Below are positions 48,328-59,100 of a stretch of DNA of 64,000 bases, piece after piece; positions within the stretch are counted from its first letter, which is position 1, and each line of letters begins with the position of its first letter. A program made the translations under genes and the position numbers. Source of the stretch: Plasmopara viticola (Eukaryota; Oomycota; Peronosporomycetes; Peronosporales; Peronosporaceae). Under the pieces are notes generated by a model. That model did not search any database. It had not been told where the DNA came from and was given only the letters and a program-made list of their open reading frames with translations. The DNA lies in the NCBI GenBank assembly GCA_001695595.3, contig MBPM02000003.1, forward strand, positions 1,302,001-1,366,000, written 5' to 3'.

Positions 48328-48341
48328 TTTCCAATTTGCAT
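48323..48341 (+). promoter_or_regulatory. Oomycete-type initiator/FPR of the P450 gene
   Basis: ACCATTTTCCAATTTGCAT closely fits the oomycete core promoter (initiator YCAYTYY joined to CAWTTTNYY). It places the transcription start near 48,325. It therefore rules the ATG at 48,319 out of the mRNA and leaves 48,388 as the first usable start. The same bases overlap the assumed start codon of the VIPAS39-like gene on the other strand. Confidence 0.6.
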
Positions 48342-48387
48342 CCTACCACCACTAGCAACCTCTTTCAACCCACGCCTCTTTTTGCCC

Positions 48388-49965
48388 ATGTGGTCCATTG
48401 CAAGCCACCAAAGTACCCACGAATCGGTTCTACTGGCACTCGGTACCGTCTCGACCCTCTACGTCGCCTACAAAGTGCTAAGTCTACCACTCCCACTGCC
48501 CGATCCCGGCATGGAGCCCCTCGATCGGCCCGCGTCGACCCTCCCGCTCCTCGGCAATACCTTGGACGTCATGCTCTTCCATCGTCACCGCCTGAGCGAT
48601 TGGATCAATGAGCAAACGGACGCCAGCGACGGACGTCCGTGGCTCTTGCGCCTCTTGTTTCAACCTCCGTGGGTCGTGCTCTCCATGCCGCACGACCTCC
48701 ACGATGTCTTTGTGGATCAATTCGACGTGTTTGAGAAAGGGGGGACCGTCGCCGACCTGTCGTTCGATGTCCTCGGGCACGGGCTCCTCAACGTCAATGG
48801 AGACACGTGGAAGCGCCAACGGCGAGCCGCGAGTCATTTCTTTTCCATGAAACACCTTCGGACGATCATGGAGCCCGTCCTGCGAGACAAGACCAAGCAG
48901 CTTCGAGACGTCTTGGCCCACTGGAGTGCAAGAAATGACGTCGTGAGTATGAAGGCGTTGCTGGGCAAGTTCACGAGCGACGTCTTTACGCGCATTGGCT
49001 TTGGAATCGACCTCGATCAATTGCGTGGCAATGTCGCGGACGACGCGAGCCATCCGCTCGACCGTGCCCTTTCGGCGGTCCAATACCGCTTTCAGACCCC
49101 CACGTGGCTGTGGAAACTCGGGCGCGCGTGCAACCTCGGGCCGGAAAAACGGCTTCGGGACAATTTGCGTCTCGTGAAGAATATGGTCCGGACCATGGTC
49201 GTCAAAGCCATAGAGACTCCGTCGCCTCAAGCCGCCACGAATCTCTTGACGTTGCTGCTCCACGAGAACGCGACCATGGATCCACAAGCACTGCAAGACA
49301 CGGCCGTCAACTTTTTCATTGCGGGGAAAGACACGACGTCGTTTAGTCTCTCGTGGCTCATTGTCATGCTCAACCGCCATCCGCGTGTCTTGGCAAAAAT
49401 CCGCAAGGAAATCCAAGAGCTCCTGCCGGATTTATACACTGGCAAAGTGGAGACGCCCACAATGGACGACCTCCACGCCCTCGTCTACTTGGACGCGGCC
49501 GTGAAAGAGAGTGTCCGTCTCTGGTCCGTCTCGACGTACCGGTGTGCCACGCGGGACACGACGCTGCGGAGCGGGGCGTTTCTTCCAAAAGGCACGGTCG
49601 TGGTCGTGTCCAAGTACGCGGCAGCGCGGCGCCCGAGCGTGTGGGGACCGGATGCGGCCGACTACCGGCCCGAACGGTGGCTGGACGCGCGGACGGGCCG
49701 CGCCAAGCCCATTGGGCCCCCGCAATTCATTACGTTTAGTACGGGCCCCCGCAAGTGCTTGGGGATGCGCTTGGCCATGCTCGAGATGAAGATGGTCGTG
49801 GCCGTGCTCTTTAGTCGCTTTGAGCTCGAAACGGTCGAGGATCCATGGACCATCACGTACGACGTGTCGTTTGTGCTGCCCGTCAAAGGCCCGTTGGCCG
49901 TTCGGGTGCGGGCGCGCGGAGGTACTGAAATACGAGAGGCGAGCAACTTAAGGTGCACAAAATAG
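48388..49965 (+). CDS. Cytochrome P450, CYP86-clan-like fatty acid hydroxylase
   Basis: Microsomal P450 of 525 residues, intronless. The start at 48,388 (MWSIASHQS) follows the initiator element. An in-frame ATG at 48,319 lies upstream of the inferred transcription start. Residues about 12-34 form the membrane anchor, followed by a proline-rich hinge (LPLPLPDPG). Signatures are the I-helix AGKDTTS (312-318; the family usually has AGRDTT), the K-helix ExxR E374-R377 (KESVRLW), YRPERW (PERF-like) and the haem loop FSTGPRKCLG (450-459) with Cys457 as haem ligand. These together with the YAAARRPSVWG passage resemble CYP86/CYP94/CYP52-type enzymes, which hydroxylate the terminal carbons of fatty acids. 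The substrate here is inferred, not shown. Its stop is 57 bp from the next gene on the same strand. The DNA is strongly GC-rich at third positions, like the PP2C gene. Confidence 0.93.
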   Translation: MWSIASHQSTHESVLLALGTVSTLYVAYKVLSLPLPLPDPGMEPLDRPASTLPLLGNTLDVMLFHRHRLSDWINEQTDASDGRPWLLRLLFQPPWVVLSMPHDLHDVFVDQFDVFEKGGTVADLSFDVLGHGLLNVNGDTWKRQRRAASHFFSMKHLRTIMEPVLRDKTKQLRDVLAHWSARNDVVSMKALLGKFTSDVFTRIGFGIDLDQLRGNVADDASHPLDRALSAVQYRFQTPTWLWKLGRACNLGPEKRLRDNLRLVKNMVRTMVVKAIETPSPQAATNLLTLLLHENATMDPQALQDTAVNFFIAGKDTTSFSLSWLIVMLNRHPRVLAKIRKEIQELLPDLYTGKVETPTMDDLHALVYLDAAVKESVRLWSVSTYRCATRDTTLRSGAFLPKGTVVVVSKYAAARRPSVWGPDAADYRPERWLDARTGRAKPIGPPQFITFSTGPRKCLGMRLAMLEMKMVVAVLFSRFELETVEDPWTITYDVSFVLPVKGPLAVRVRARGGTEIREASNLRCTK

Positions 49966-50022
49966 ACTATTTTGAGGTTGGGTTCAGAGACTATTTATTC
50001 TCAGGTTGGGGCGAGAAGAAAG

Positions 50023-51199
50023 ATGGACGACGAGCAGGTAATACCTGTATGCACTTAAATGGAGATTTGTTGCAGGGAATCGCTAAGGAAAGGTGTTTTG
50101 ATGATTGATAGTTGCGGGATGAGTTGCACTTTGCCATGATCAAAGCCGAGCAACTGAGTGTCCTGGACGTCCACGCAGCAAATCCCATGGACATTGCGTC
50201 GTTGGTTGATGTGTTGCAAGTCTTTGGCTTCTCACCCGACGATTTGGTCGATCACCACGACCAGTGCACAATCTTCCACACGATCCGAACCGAATTGCGT
50301 ACGCTATTGTCCCAATTGGCAATGCAGCCAACGAAGTACGACCAAGCGATTGTCTTGCGAGACCGATTGCGGGTGATCAAGCGCGAGTTTATAGCAATGC
50401 AAGAAATGTACGAGCAGCGACGTCAGGACAAGGAAGCGGAGCATTTTCGACGGGGTCTTGTACTCACGAAACAGCGGAACGACGCCTTGTACGCACGTCG
50501 AACGCACCTGAACGAGCAAGCGATTGAAAAGCACAAGCACGAGCTACAAAAGACCCAGCAAGTCGAAAGAACCCAACTTGACCGGTATTTACGTAACTTA
50601 CAGGCACCTCGTGTAAAATATTCGAAACAGTTGCTGGAGCTGAAAAATACCGAAAAGAATTTGGCGAAATTAAAGCTGTTTGAAGAGGCGAAAACCGTTT
50701 CGATTCGTCTAAACCGGATGGAGAAGGCGGAACGCACATTGAATGTAGGGCTTTTTGACAACTTTAAAGAAACCAAACGCGCAGTCTTGGTACAAAAGCA
50801 TGAGGAGGAGCTGGCCGAAGCGGAAGAAAAGGTGATTGAGAAGCGCTACGTAGTGACGAGGGCAAACGACGACCATCGAAAGACGTGAGTGGTGCTCTTT
50901 TTTTCCTCTCGTATTGCTAGGATTGAACCGGTTTTTGCGTTTGTAGGGAAGTGCAACGAATGAAAAATCTGAAAAAAGACATGCAGCAGATGCACGCGAT
51001 GGATTTGCATCGCAAACGAGTTTTTTCGACCAATGGTGTAGCTGGTGAGCGAAAGGCTTACGGTGCAACATCCAGCTCTTTTCGCGGGCAACAGCTCTTA
51101 GGCACGGTGCAAGGCAAGCGCCTTGAAATTGCCAGTCTATGTTTGCTTCATGACAACGAAAATGGTGTTGTGCCACCTGACGCGGTAATACTTGATTGA
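50023..51199 (+). CDS. Conserved-looking coiled-coil protein, function unknown
   Basis: Three exons: 50023-50037, 50112-50884 and 50947-51199 (introns of 74 and 62 nt, both GT-AG), giving 346 residues. The first exon codes only MDDEQ. It is needed because the main frame has no suitable ATG before residue 8 (LRDELHFAMIKAEQ). Residues about 20-70 are a compact non-coiled region (ANPMDIASLVDVLQVFGF). Residues about 90-320 are a highly charged helical coiled coil (REFIAMQEMYEQRRQDKEAE and on), including the basic passage LQAPRVKYSKQLLELKN. The arrangement resembles large coiled-coil proteins of centrosomes or flagella, but I do not recognise the family and no motor, kinase or zinc motif is visible. 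Its promoter must lie in the 57 bp after the P450 stop. A weak initiator-like TTCAGAGACTATTTATTC is at 49,984-50,000. It converges with the dioxygenase gene, with 183 bp between the stops. Confidence 0.8.
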
Positions 51200-51382
51200 C
51201 TGGTACTACAGTGTATACAAAAGGAGAGCGACCAGTATGACATAGTACTACTACTATGGGTCGAGTACTACGACCGATCGCTAAAAATATTATACCTAGA
51301 TGAAAGGCCGCGAGAGCTAAAAAGCAGTGTTAATAGAAAGGTTGCAGCAGATACGATGAAGCGGACGCGGCCTTGTTACAAT

Positions 51383-52621
51383 TTATTTTGTTTTTCCATT
51401 CTCCTCTTTGGACTGAAGACCAGATCCCGTACCAAGGTCGATTTGTAAAAGTTCTTCGAGCACTTGATTGCCCGCCAGAACTCGAGGATACTTGATTAAT
51501 GTCTCGGGTGTTGCAAAATGCCCCAAAGGTTCCAGCATTTCGTCCGAGGCCGTGTGGGAAAAGAGAGTCGAAGACACGCGCCAAAGACTTTTGCCTGCCA
51601 TCTTACGTTGTGCGATCGTTTCAAGAGTCGATTCGGCCACAACGACTTCGTGAAAACCCGCTTGCACGCCTCCACCCGTAAAATACTCCATTTGTTTCCC
51701 TGCTTGAACCAGTAAACAACCGTCGGGAATCTTTACAGCTGCCCTCGTCCCATCTCGGAGCCAGATATGTAGTCCAGGGAAGCGAGACTTGCCATGAATA
51801 GTCAGCAAATTCAGGTCTATGAGATTACTTTCGTTAGCATTGCTACGAAAAAAATAGTAACACGAACTTTTACCATAATGATACGCTGCAAGGACGTCAT
51901 TCAATTGGTTAAATGTGTTCAAGTTGCTGCCTGTGGGTGCCAATAAGTGCGGACCGAACTTAATGCGATTTGCCAGTGCATCTTTGTCTAATTTCAGTCC
52001 AAGAGCAATCAGCTCCACGAGATCTTTAATCGTATCCAGCAATTTACCACCCCACATATTCATGACAATTGTCCATTCTGGAAACTTTTGAGGCACTACT
52101 GGTTCGGCGTTTAACTCTTGAAAGTGAGTATCCTACTCGAAGATTCACAGACAATGATTAGATTGCGACACGCAATAGCTCTCAATGATACTGACAGGAG
52201 GGCGTTCCCCAATACGCCAAAAGAAGCGGCTCTTTTTGTCGGCTTCAGGTGGACACAGTGACACTGGAGCGTGGCGCTTCTCGAGCCTCGCCGCTCGAAC
52301 GCAATGGTCACGTGCCCGCTCTTTGCCCTCGGGCGTAACACCAACTTGATGATGCAGTTCCGGACGCGCATCTTCGACAAAGTCCGTTGATTCAAAGTAC
52401 CGCTCCATCATGTCGAGAAACGTGTCGTTCTCTTCATCAGCTGCTCGCTACAGTCCATGCACTACATTAGTTTCGACCCGTTGCCCTGCAGTCACCATTG
52501 CTACCTCATCACGGACGCAAACAACACCAAATTTCTGCAGCGACGCGGCAGCTTTGTCGCATTCAGTTTGGCTGCCAGTAGCTTTGTAGAGCTTAAGGTC
52601 GATGACAGGAATCTCGAGCAT
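51383..52621 (-). CDS. 2-oxoglutarate/Fe(II)-dependent dioxygenase, isopenicillin-N-synthase-like
   Basis: Four exons on the minus strand: 52621-52505, 52447-52192, 52116-51874 and 51816-51383, with GT-AG introns of 57, 75 and 57 nt. The joined protein has 349 residues. It starts MLEIPVIDL, the usual beginning of the DIOX_N domain, and carries the double-stranded beta-helix iron site H204-Y-D206 and H261 (AGFHEV), plus R285-x-S287 (RVS) for binding 2-oxoglutarate. LLTIHGKSRFPGL, IWLRDG and PDGCLLVQAGKQ are typical of a protist/stramenopile branch of IPNS-like oxygenases. The substrate is unknown. The third intron is 57 nt, has no stop in frame and splits the HxD motif. Retaining it would put 19 residues between His204 and Asp206. 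A TATA-like GTATAAAGT lies about 70 nt upstream of the ATG. An AG acceptor-like site at about 52,670 could mean a further 5' exon. Confidence 0.9.
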
Positions 52622-55150
52622 GAAGATTCGGTGTGAAAAAGATTCAAAACGTAGCTTTTGATGGAGGACCTGCAAAAAGTAACTTTATACGATACACTAG
52701 GGTCTGCCACACCAAAAAAACAAAGTGCATCTAAAAATATTAAGACGCTGAAAGGCATGAAGATGTTTTTACTTGTAGGTTTCTACGTATAAAGGTTCTT
52801 GTTTTTTCACCCGATCAAAGCGCACTTTGGGATTTGTATACTTCATTGTATATCTTAATTAGTAAACTTAGCAGCTCGTTGTGTTGGCCTTTACAAAAAG
52901 ACTACCTGACCCTCTGTGTGTTTCTTGCAAGTTGTGGTGTGGTACGCAACTCCAAACGCAGCTCGAAGACGCGAAAACACATACTTTTATAACCCTATAA
53001 CGACTTCGGCCAAAGATGCGGAGAAGGTAGGACATAAGATGCACCAGTCTTACAGGATTTGGGGTATGCAGTTTAGATATACGTGCGATACTTTTGCGTT
53101 CTAACTCGACCTTCAATTTCTGAAAAGCCACAAAGCAGATTTTGCGATATAGACCGGGACATTATTCCTCTACAAGTGTTCGAACGAACACCCAAGTATG
53201 CAATTGTTACTAAATTGGATAGGGTGCCTGTCGATCACCACATGTCACCATTCTGGTAAGGCTCCTTCCTATGGGGAACCATTTTGACGCATGAGCTTGG
53301 CTACTTGTGACAGCCCATTACATCTTACACCACTAAGACTTTAAGTACATCCAGTCGGAAAGGAAAAAGTGATATACACCTTTTCTTGACTTGTTTATGA
53401 ATGTCGACTTGGTCGTACCAATGATCGAGCAGGTAGCAAAGAGGGACTGGTTACAATGACACAGTCAGCTCCGTTAACTCAGAAGGAATGTCTTTGCGCC
53501 AAAACCGGCTTCTGTAACTAGGGCTGCGCCTACAACAAAAGCTGCGCCTATGCATTTGCTATAACAGATGCGCCTTACACGGAGGCTGCGATTGCGCCAT
53601 ATATAGCGAAGATCAGGTGTTTTTTTCCGTCAAAGACCCGCACGAGCAAGAAAGGTGTGAAAGAGTAATTCGCTCTATTACGGCGAGGAATATGTACCAA
53701 CCATTTTTTTTGTATAGTAGATCCAGTATTGTGCAATAGAACTGGCGAGGATCGCCGGCGAACACTAGCCTCGCTAAAGCTGCAAACGCCTTAAGTCAGC
53801 GACAACGCTGTCAAAATAGGCTCATCGCTGGGGGACAATGGTCATACTTGTCGTCGCACTAACTAGCTCTCACTAGTAAGGACTGGGAAGTCCATGCCGA
53901 ATCCAAAAGTAAAGACCCAGTATAGAATGCTTGGTGATGAAGTTACTATTTTTGAAACAAGGGTGAAGTCAAATGTACCAGTCCTCAGTCCATTGTACAA
54001 GTGGTACCACTGGCCGAAGTCACTGACAGTGTGGGTGATGAACTTTGCGACTAGGCCACCGCGCAAATCGCCGTTTTGTGTACTCAGTCTTTTAGAAAGT
54101 AAATCCAACAAGGGCTGAACTCGACCGGCGCAGGCTATGGCTCCGAGCAGTGCACTCGTCTTCACTAGAGATGGGTAGCAACCTCTCGGAGTCTCTATTT
54201 TTAACTCTTGTCAGCATCACTTTAGTAAATTTACGCTTCCGGGTAAGAACATTTCTGGGTAGTTTCTTCTGGAGAGGGTAATCACGCTACTAGTCTTATC
54301 CCGCACAACTTGTGACGATCGAAAAAAGGGTATTACAAGGGCGAACGAGAATTATGTATCCACCGAATATCTTGCTGAAGTATATTTCCCTCCTGTCTTG
54401 TCCGACAATCAATTCGAGTCAGCGGGCCGCACTACGACCTCCAAGTTTTCCTAGAACGGGATGGCTGCTTGATTAATCATGACTGAGTGTCAATGCAGAT
54501 CGAGATAATCAGATTACATGAGTACAATTAGCCGGAGAGAGGGTATGATAAACGGTGATCAATAAAAGATATACATCGCTCGTGCCTATCCGTAAAAACC
54601 TTGTTTGCACTCACCCATTAGATTATTTACGATAACCAGTCGTTTTGCGGAGGTTATGGGCTTGCAGAAATAGAAAAAGCAATATGGCTTTACTTTATAT
54701 ATTTTTGTTTATACAGGAAGCCGGTGTTTAACTGACGAAACGTGTTCTAGCTCACAAAGTCAGTGTACGCTACAAGTTCAAAGAGTCATGTCAACCCGCA
54801 ACTTTGCTTGGCCAGGCGACGTGATTTTTTAAATCAACTCCTTTCGCTACAAGAAGTATAAAGAACAAGAAGTTTACGCGCAAGACGGGATTTAACGGAT
54901 TGTGAAGATGAAGTTGGCGCGCCATCTTATATATTTCACATGGCGCGAACCTCCCCTTTTACAAATCAAAGCGACAAAAGCAACTAGATCAAAGCAGCCC
55001 TACCAACTTAAGAGCCACCGAAGGAGCAAAGCCGCCTGCCGACAATTACAGTAGATGAGTCGCCTGACAAGCTCAAACGATTACATGAATACCCCTTCAT
55101 TTGTGGGCACAAAGCCCTCCCAGCTTCAAGAAAATTCATCAGAGCAAACG
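52622..55150. other. Intergenic and repeat DNA right of the gene island
   Basis: Upstream of the dioxygenase gene I see its likely promoter (to about 52,800) and then AT-rich DNA without a recognised gene. Short repeated motifs GCTGCGCCTA occur at about 53,520-53,600. Near 54,917-54,944 the arms CGCGCCAT and ATGGCGCG face each other. The only coding-like frame is the one at 53,863-54,165. Confidence 0.5.
53863..54165 (-). pseudogene. Possible decayed secreted-protein gene
   Basis: This minus-strand open frame of 100 codons begins with GTG where an ATG would be expected. Its first residues (KTSALLGAIACAG after the GTG) look like a secretory signal peptide of the type common in oomycetes. The rest (for example THTVSDFGQWYHLYNGLRTG) is not matched to a family and carries no RXLR motif. 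It may be a secreted protein gene that lost its start codon, or a chance frame. Confidence 0.3.
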
Positions 55151-55151
55151 T

Positions 55152-55170
55152 TCTTGCAGCCCACTAGAGA
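55152..55170. repeat. Target-site duplication, left, of SINE copy 2
   Basis: TCTTGCAGCCCACTAGAGA is repeated exactly at 55,488-55,506. Confidence 0.9.
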
Positions 55171-55487
55171 TTTAAGCTACCGGAACCCACGCGCTAGGAC
55201 TAAGCTGTCTCTATCGCGGGATGCTGATAGCAATCCGACCCATCTTGGGACCGGGTTCCGTACCCCTCATTACACTATGGGGCTTTTTCGGTCAGTGGGG
55301 CGTCCCCCCCCAACCCTTTTATTACCCAATCGGGCGCGAGTTGGTAGGGCAGTCACACACTCGGGTGTGATTGCTCGTCCACTTTAGTGACCTATCTCCG
55401 GCTTCCTTAATTCGGATCCTATGGGTATCGAACCAGGTACCTCCCGGTCCTGGGTCGAACGGCTAACCGCTCGAGCCACAGGGTCGG
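55171..55487 (-). mobile_element. tRNA-derived SINE, copy 2 (317 bp)
   Basis: This is the second copy of the element at 38,743-39,052, in the opposite orientation, flanked by a perfect 19-bp target-site duplication. It keeps the full head, with class II tRNA-like GTGGCTCGAGCGGTTAGCCG (A box) and an intact B box GGTTCGATACC at 55,434-55,424. Only about five substitutions separate the two copies outside the 9-bp indel, so both insertions are fairly recent. The 3' end is GGTAGCTTAAA. Because its internal promoter looks complete, this copy is closer to an active source than copy 1. Confidence 0.92.
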
Positions 55488-55506
55488 TCTTGCAGCCCAC
55501 TAGAGA
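55488..55506. repeat. Target-site duplication, right, of SINE copy 2
   Basis: This is an exact repeat of the 19 bases at 55,152-55,170. Confidence 0.9.
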
Positions 55507-55989
55507 AAATGAGCTTTGTGGTCTTCGCCCTTGTACTAAGAGTTTTTCGGACTAAATATAGATATCCTTGTATATAAATTATGGTTGCCGAATATAAGGA
55601 CGGTCAAAGAACGAGCGTGACCCGGATGGATCAGCTCAGTGCACACTCATATATGGATAACAGAGCTGGAAGAAAGAAATATCTATTTCAAAGTTTGAAG
55701 TAAGAAGGCCTTCAGCGCCAGAGATCAGGTGGGATCTCCATGGGTATTAGACATGACATTAAGAGGAGGTAGACCTAGCAGCATACGAGTTTTTGAAGCT
55801 GGATCACTTTGATGCAAATTACCATTGCTATTTGGAGATTTACCGGCCCAAGTGCATCATTCGTTGAGAAGGCAAACCCTAAGGCCTGTCAGTCGTCTGC
55901 CATGCTGGGGGGAGATAACACGACCTAGTTGTCACGGTGCTTTCTCCTCAAGAAAAGCGAAAAATCTGTTGAGTCAAATTTGCAGAGAT

Positions 55990-56110
55990 TGGCCGCAAAA
56001 GCTAAGGACAGCTTGTGCTTGCAAGGCTGCCTTGCTGGTCATTGAGACAGCTATTAAAGGTTTTAGCAAATAATTGGCGATTTCTATCAACTCAGGGGCA
56101 TCTGGTGGTT
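55990..56110 (+). repeat. Fragment C of the long degenerate repeat
   Basis: GTGCTTGCAAGGCTGCCTTG at 56,015 followed by TGGTCATTGAGACAGCT matches copy B at 29,236 (GTGCTTGCAAGTCGGGCTTG, then TGGTCGTTGAGAAAGCT). Only this part of the family is clearly recognisable here. Confidence 0.5.
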
Positions 56111-59100
56111 AAGTTATATAATTTATCATTTATGCAAGTGAATATTGTGTCAAAACTCTCCGAGCACATGCAAGCGGCACTGTCACTGTTTGCATAGCAA
56201 CCTTACTGTACCCGAAAAAACTAACATATGGAGCTGAACTCGCAATGATTTAGAATGTATATCCAAGCGTTGTATCTCCATTTTTGCACCACTTTCCCTC
56301 TCAAAAAGCTGCGAAGGTATTTACGATTGTCATGCCAAGTGTAACCTTATCCGATAAGAACCAAAACGCACTCGACGTTATGTCAGAGCAAAACTGAGTA
56401 AAATCGGAATGGAAATCTGCATTTCTTTCAGAATACCAATAAAATGATCATAAGGGTGCGGATGACCGATCAAACTAAATACGATAAGTAAAGCTCTTAC
56501 TAATGCCTAAAGGGCATCAAGCACTCATTTAAGTATTCCTTGGTAATTTGTTCGTGAGTGCTGTCGCATATTTAAACGCAACTAGATGTCCCGAAACGAA
56601 ATTCCCCTCGTGAAGCTATCTTAGGCATTTATTGACTTGCAATACTAGGCTTAATCCGATATACGATGCAATGGAGAGCTTAGGTACCATAGCAGCAGTT
56701 ATCCCTTACCAGCGTCAGTCGTAATTGGGGTTGGTATGACGACGAGACGCTTCGGGATGTGTGGCTTCACATATTGCGTTTTTCTATAGACTAGAAAGTT
56801 TTTGGCTAGAAATGCTTACTTGTGATGACAGCAGAGCCCGTTTACTTGGAGAATCAAGATACCTGATTTACTTGAGTGTTCGAGACATGACCAATGTGGA
56901 ATGCATGATGCTGTTTCCTTGGGCAAACCTATACTAACATTATATGACATCGCTTTTAAAGAAGCAATACAGCACTTGACTTGTCGTGTCTGCATGGATC
57001 AGCCGCAACTTCACATAATCTCACGACGCTCGAATGTCCCTGCAGAATATATAACACTGAACGTACATTCGATCTGCTACCCTGCTTAATTGATTAACAT
57101 TGGCAAGCTGAAGTTTTCGACCATGATGAGTCGTCATCTCGCTTTGTCTACCCCGCAGTAACTTATGGCGTATCAGTGATGCATAGGTTTTTTCACCCGA
57201 AACTTGCTATCGTAGCTGCCCAGAAGAGCTCCACTTATGCGACGACGGTTTCAGACTCAAACATATCTATTGTTCACTTTCGAGCATAGTCACCATCGTC
57301 TCAACTGGGAAGCGTACCTGCAATCCCTCATTCTTGGCTTAGCTATCGTTCGGTGCTGCCAGAAGTTATATGAAAGCATTGAGCATTAAAATTTGGACCT
57401 CGATGACGGCAAACTACGTTATTCAGATCGTTTTCATTGCTTTGCAAGAATTTTTTTTCAGTCGCAGCTTCAATTTAATTTTTTTTGTCTATGCAAATTG
57501 CGGCTGGACACGTTCAAAGCGGCGCTTGGTCTTCTGGCTTTTATTCTGCTGCTCTTTATATATTTATAGCATCACTCTTCACTTCATACTTTTCTTAATG
57601 ACCTCGTCGAAGATTATCTGTGCGCCTTCTTATTCGCGCAAACTTCTGCTTCAGATGCCGGTAGTAAAATGCAATAATTATCCGTCGCGTTCCTCCCCTC
57701 GACGTAGTCGTGTAACCAGGATCGGTAATGTGGGCTTTGGAAGTAAAATAAGCTTCGAAAATCATATATCGCTATAGAATATTTTATTTATCTAGCCTCT
57801 GCAGCTAGTATCCAGCTCCGCGCGAATATATAAAAAATGCAGGATTTCGGCTATTCTCTCATCTTGTCTTGCTCCGGTAGATCTGAAGACAAGCGCTCTA
57901 GATCAAGCTCGAAGCATTCAAGGCACCTCTTTTCGCTTCGATAACTTAAGATTAGTCCGTGAAGCATGTAGCGAACAAAACGTTTAAATCCAGAATGTTT
58001 AAGCTGACATTTAGCCGAGTGGTTTATGGGCAACTTTAATGGGTTTTACATAACGTCAGCCTTAAGCATTGAGATGACTTTCCTTAGAACTATAACCAGC
58101 TGTGAATCCTGGTATGCGATAAACAAACCGTTTAAAATTTTACCGGTGTGCATATTCGAATATCTGAAGAACGCGATAAATTGCACTGTGAACAGTCACT
58201 TTAAAAAAAATTGGTCGTGTAACAGGCTGTTACAGAACTATATGTAAAATCTGGTTTTTTGAAAAGACTTTTCGAAGAATGGTGGCATGACGGACACTCT
58301 ATCAGTATTTGTATAAATTTTGCATTTGGGGAAGATTGAAGAAGGAACAATTTCAATTTATTTACGACTCAAATTGGTGAAAAATGAATCATAGGAAGAA
58401 TTAAAACATGAACAGAAACACTGTACTGATTTTTCTATAAACCGCTATCTACTGCACATGTCATTTCCCATAAATCTTGAAATAGTAAACGGTCGCTTCA
58501 ACAAAGATCCTTAATCTTGCTACGCGAAATTTCTGTGCACTGCTGAGCGGCACCGTCGCACCTAAAGGTTTTGTCGTCATTGCAAAAGCTGACAAAACTC
58601 TGAGTTCTCGTAAAGACTTCAAGATTAGTTTATCCACTTTTCCGCATCTTTCGGACCATCTCGTCATAAAAGTTTGCCCTTTACTAGGTGTTGTCACTTA
58701 AGCTTTCGCTCACTGCTTAGAATAGGACCTTTTCCACAAAGTTTAAATTTTTTGTTGCGAGATGTAGGGTGGTCCATCTATCAATGAGGATTATAAATCA
58801 AACACCAAAATAACCCATCTCCTTTTTGAAGCCCTGAGAATCTGGATCTGCCCCGATGAAGCCACGGTAGGACCGCCAACGCTGACTTCGAGCGGTCAGC
58901 CGAGAACTGTACCTCTTTGACCTCACCCAGTACCCGGCATCGGTGACCCCTCCATCAAAGCCTGCCATGTTAAAAGGAACCAGAATCTTTTATGTCTCAA
59001 CAAGTAAGGCCTTTCGTATGCCCGATATGTCTGACAATAAGTCTTTAAATTTTTGAAGCGCAACCCAAAAAAATTGGATAGAATTGCCTGTACAACGTTG

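Noticed and set aside
48484..49416. Minus-strand open frame of 310 codons
   Set aside because: Antisense shadow of the P450 gene with no family features.
52448..52675. Upstream extension of the dioxygenase to 52,675
   Set aside because: The extended frame begins with TTG. The ATG at 52,621 gives the typical IPVIDL start, and the upstream codons are likely 5' UTR.
57370..57777. 135-codon ATG frame with hydrophobic segments
   Set aside because: Composition follows AT-rich DNA (Phe/Ile/Leu then Arg/Ser), with no family features, no promoter and no neighbouring coding signal. A chance frame is more likely.
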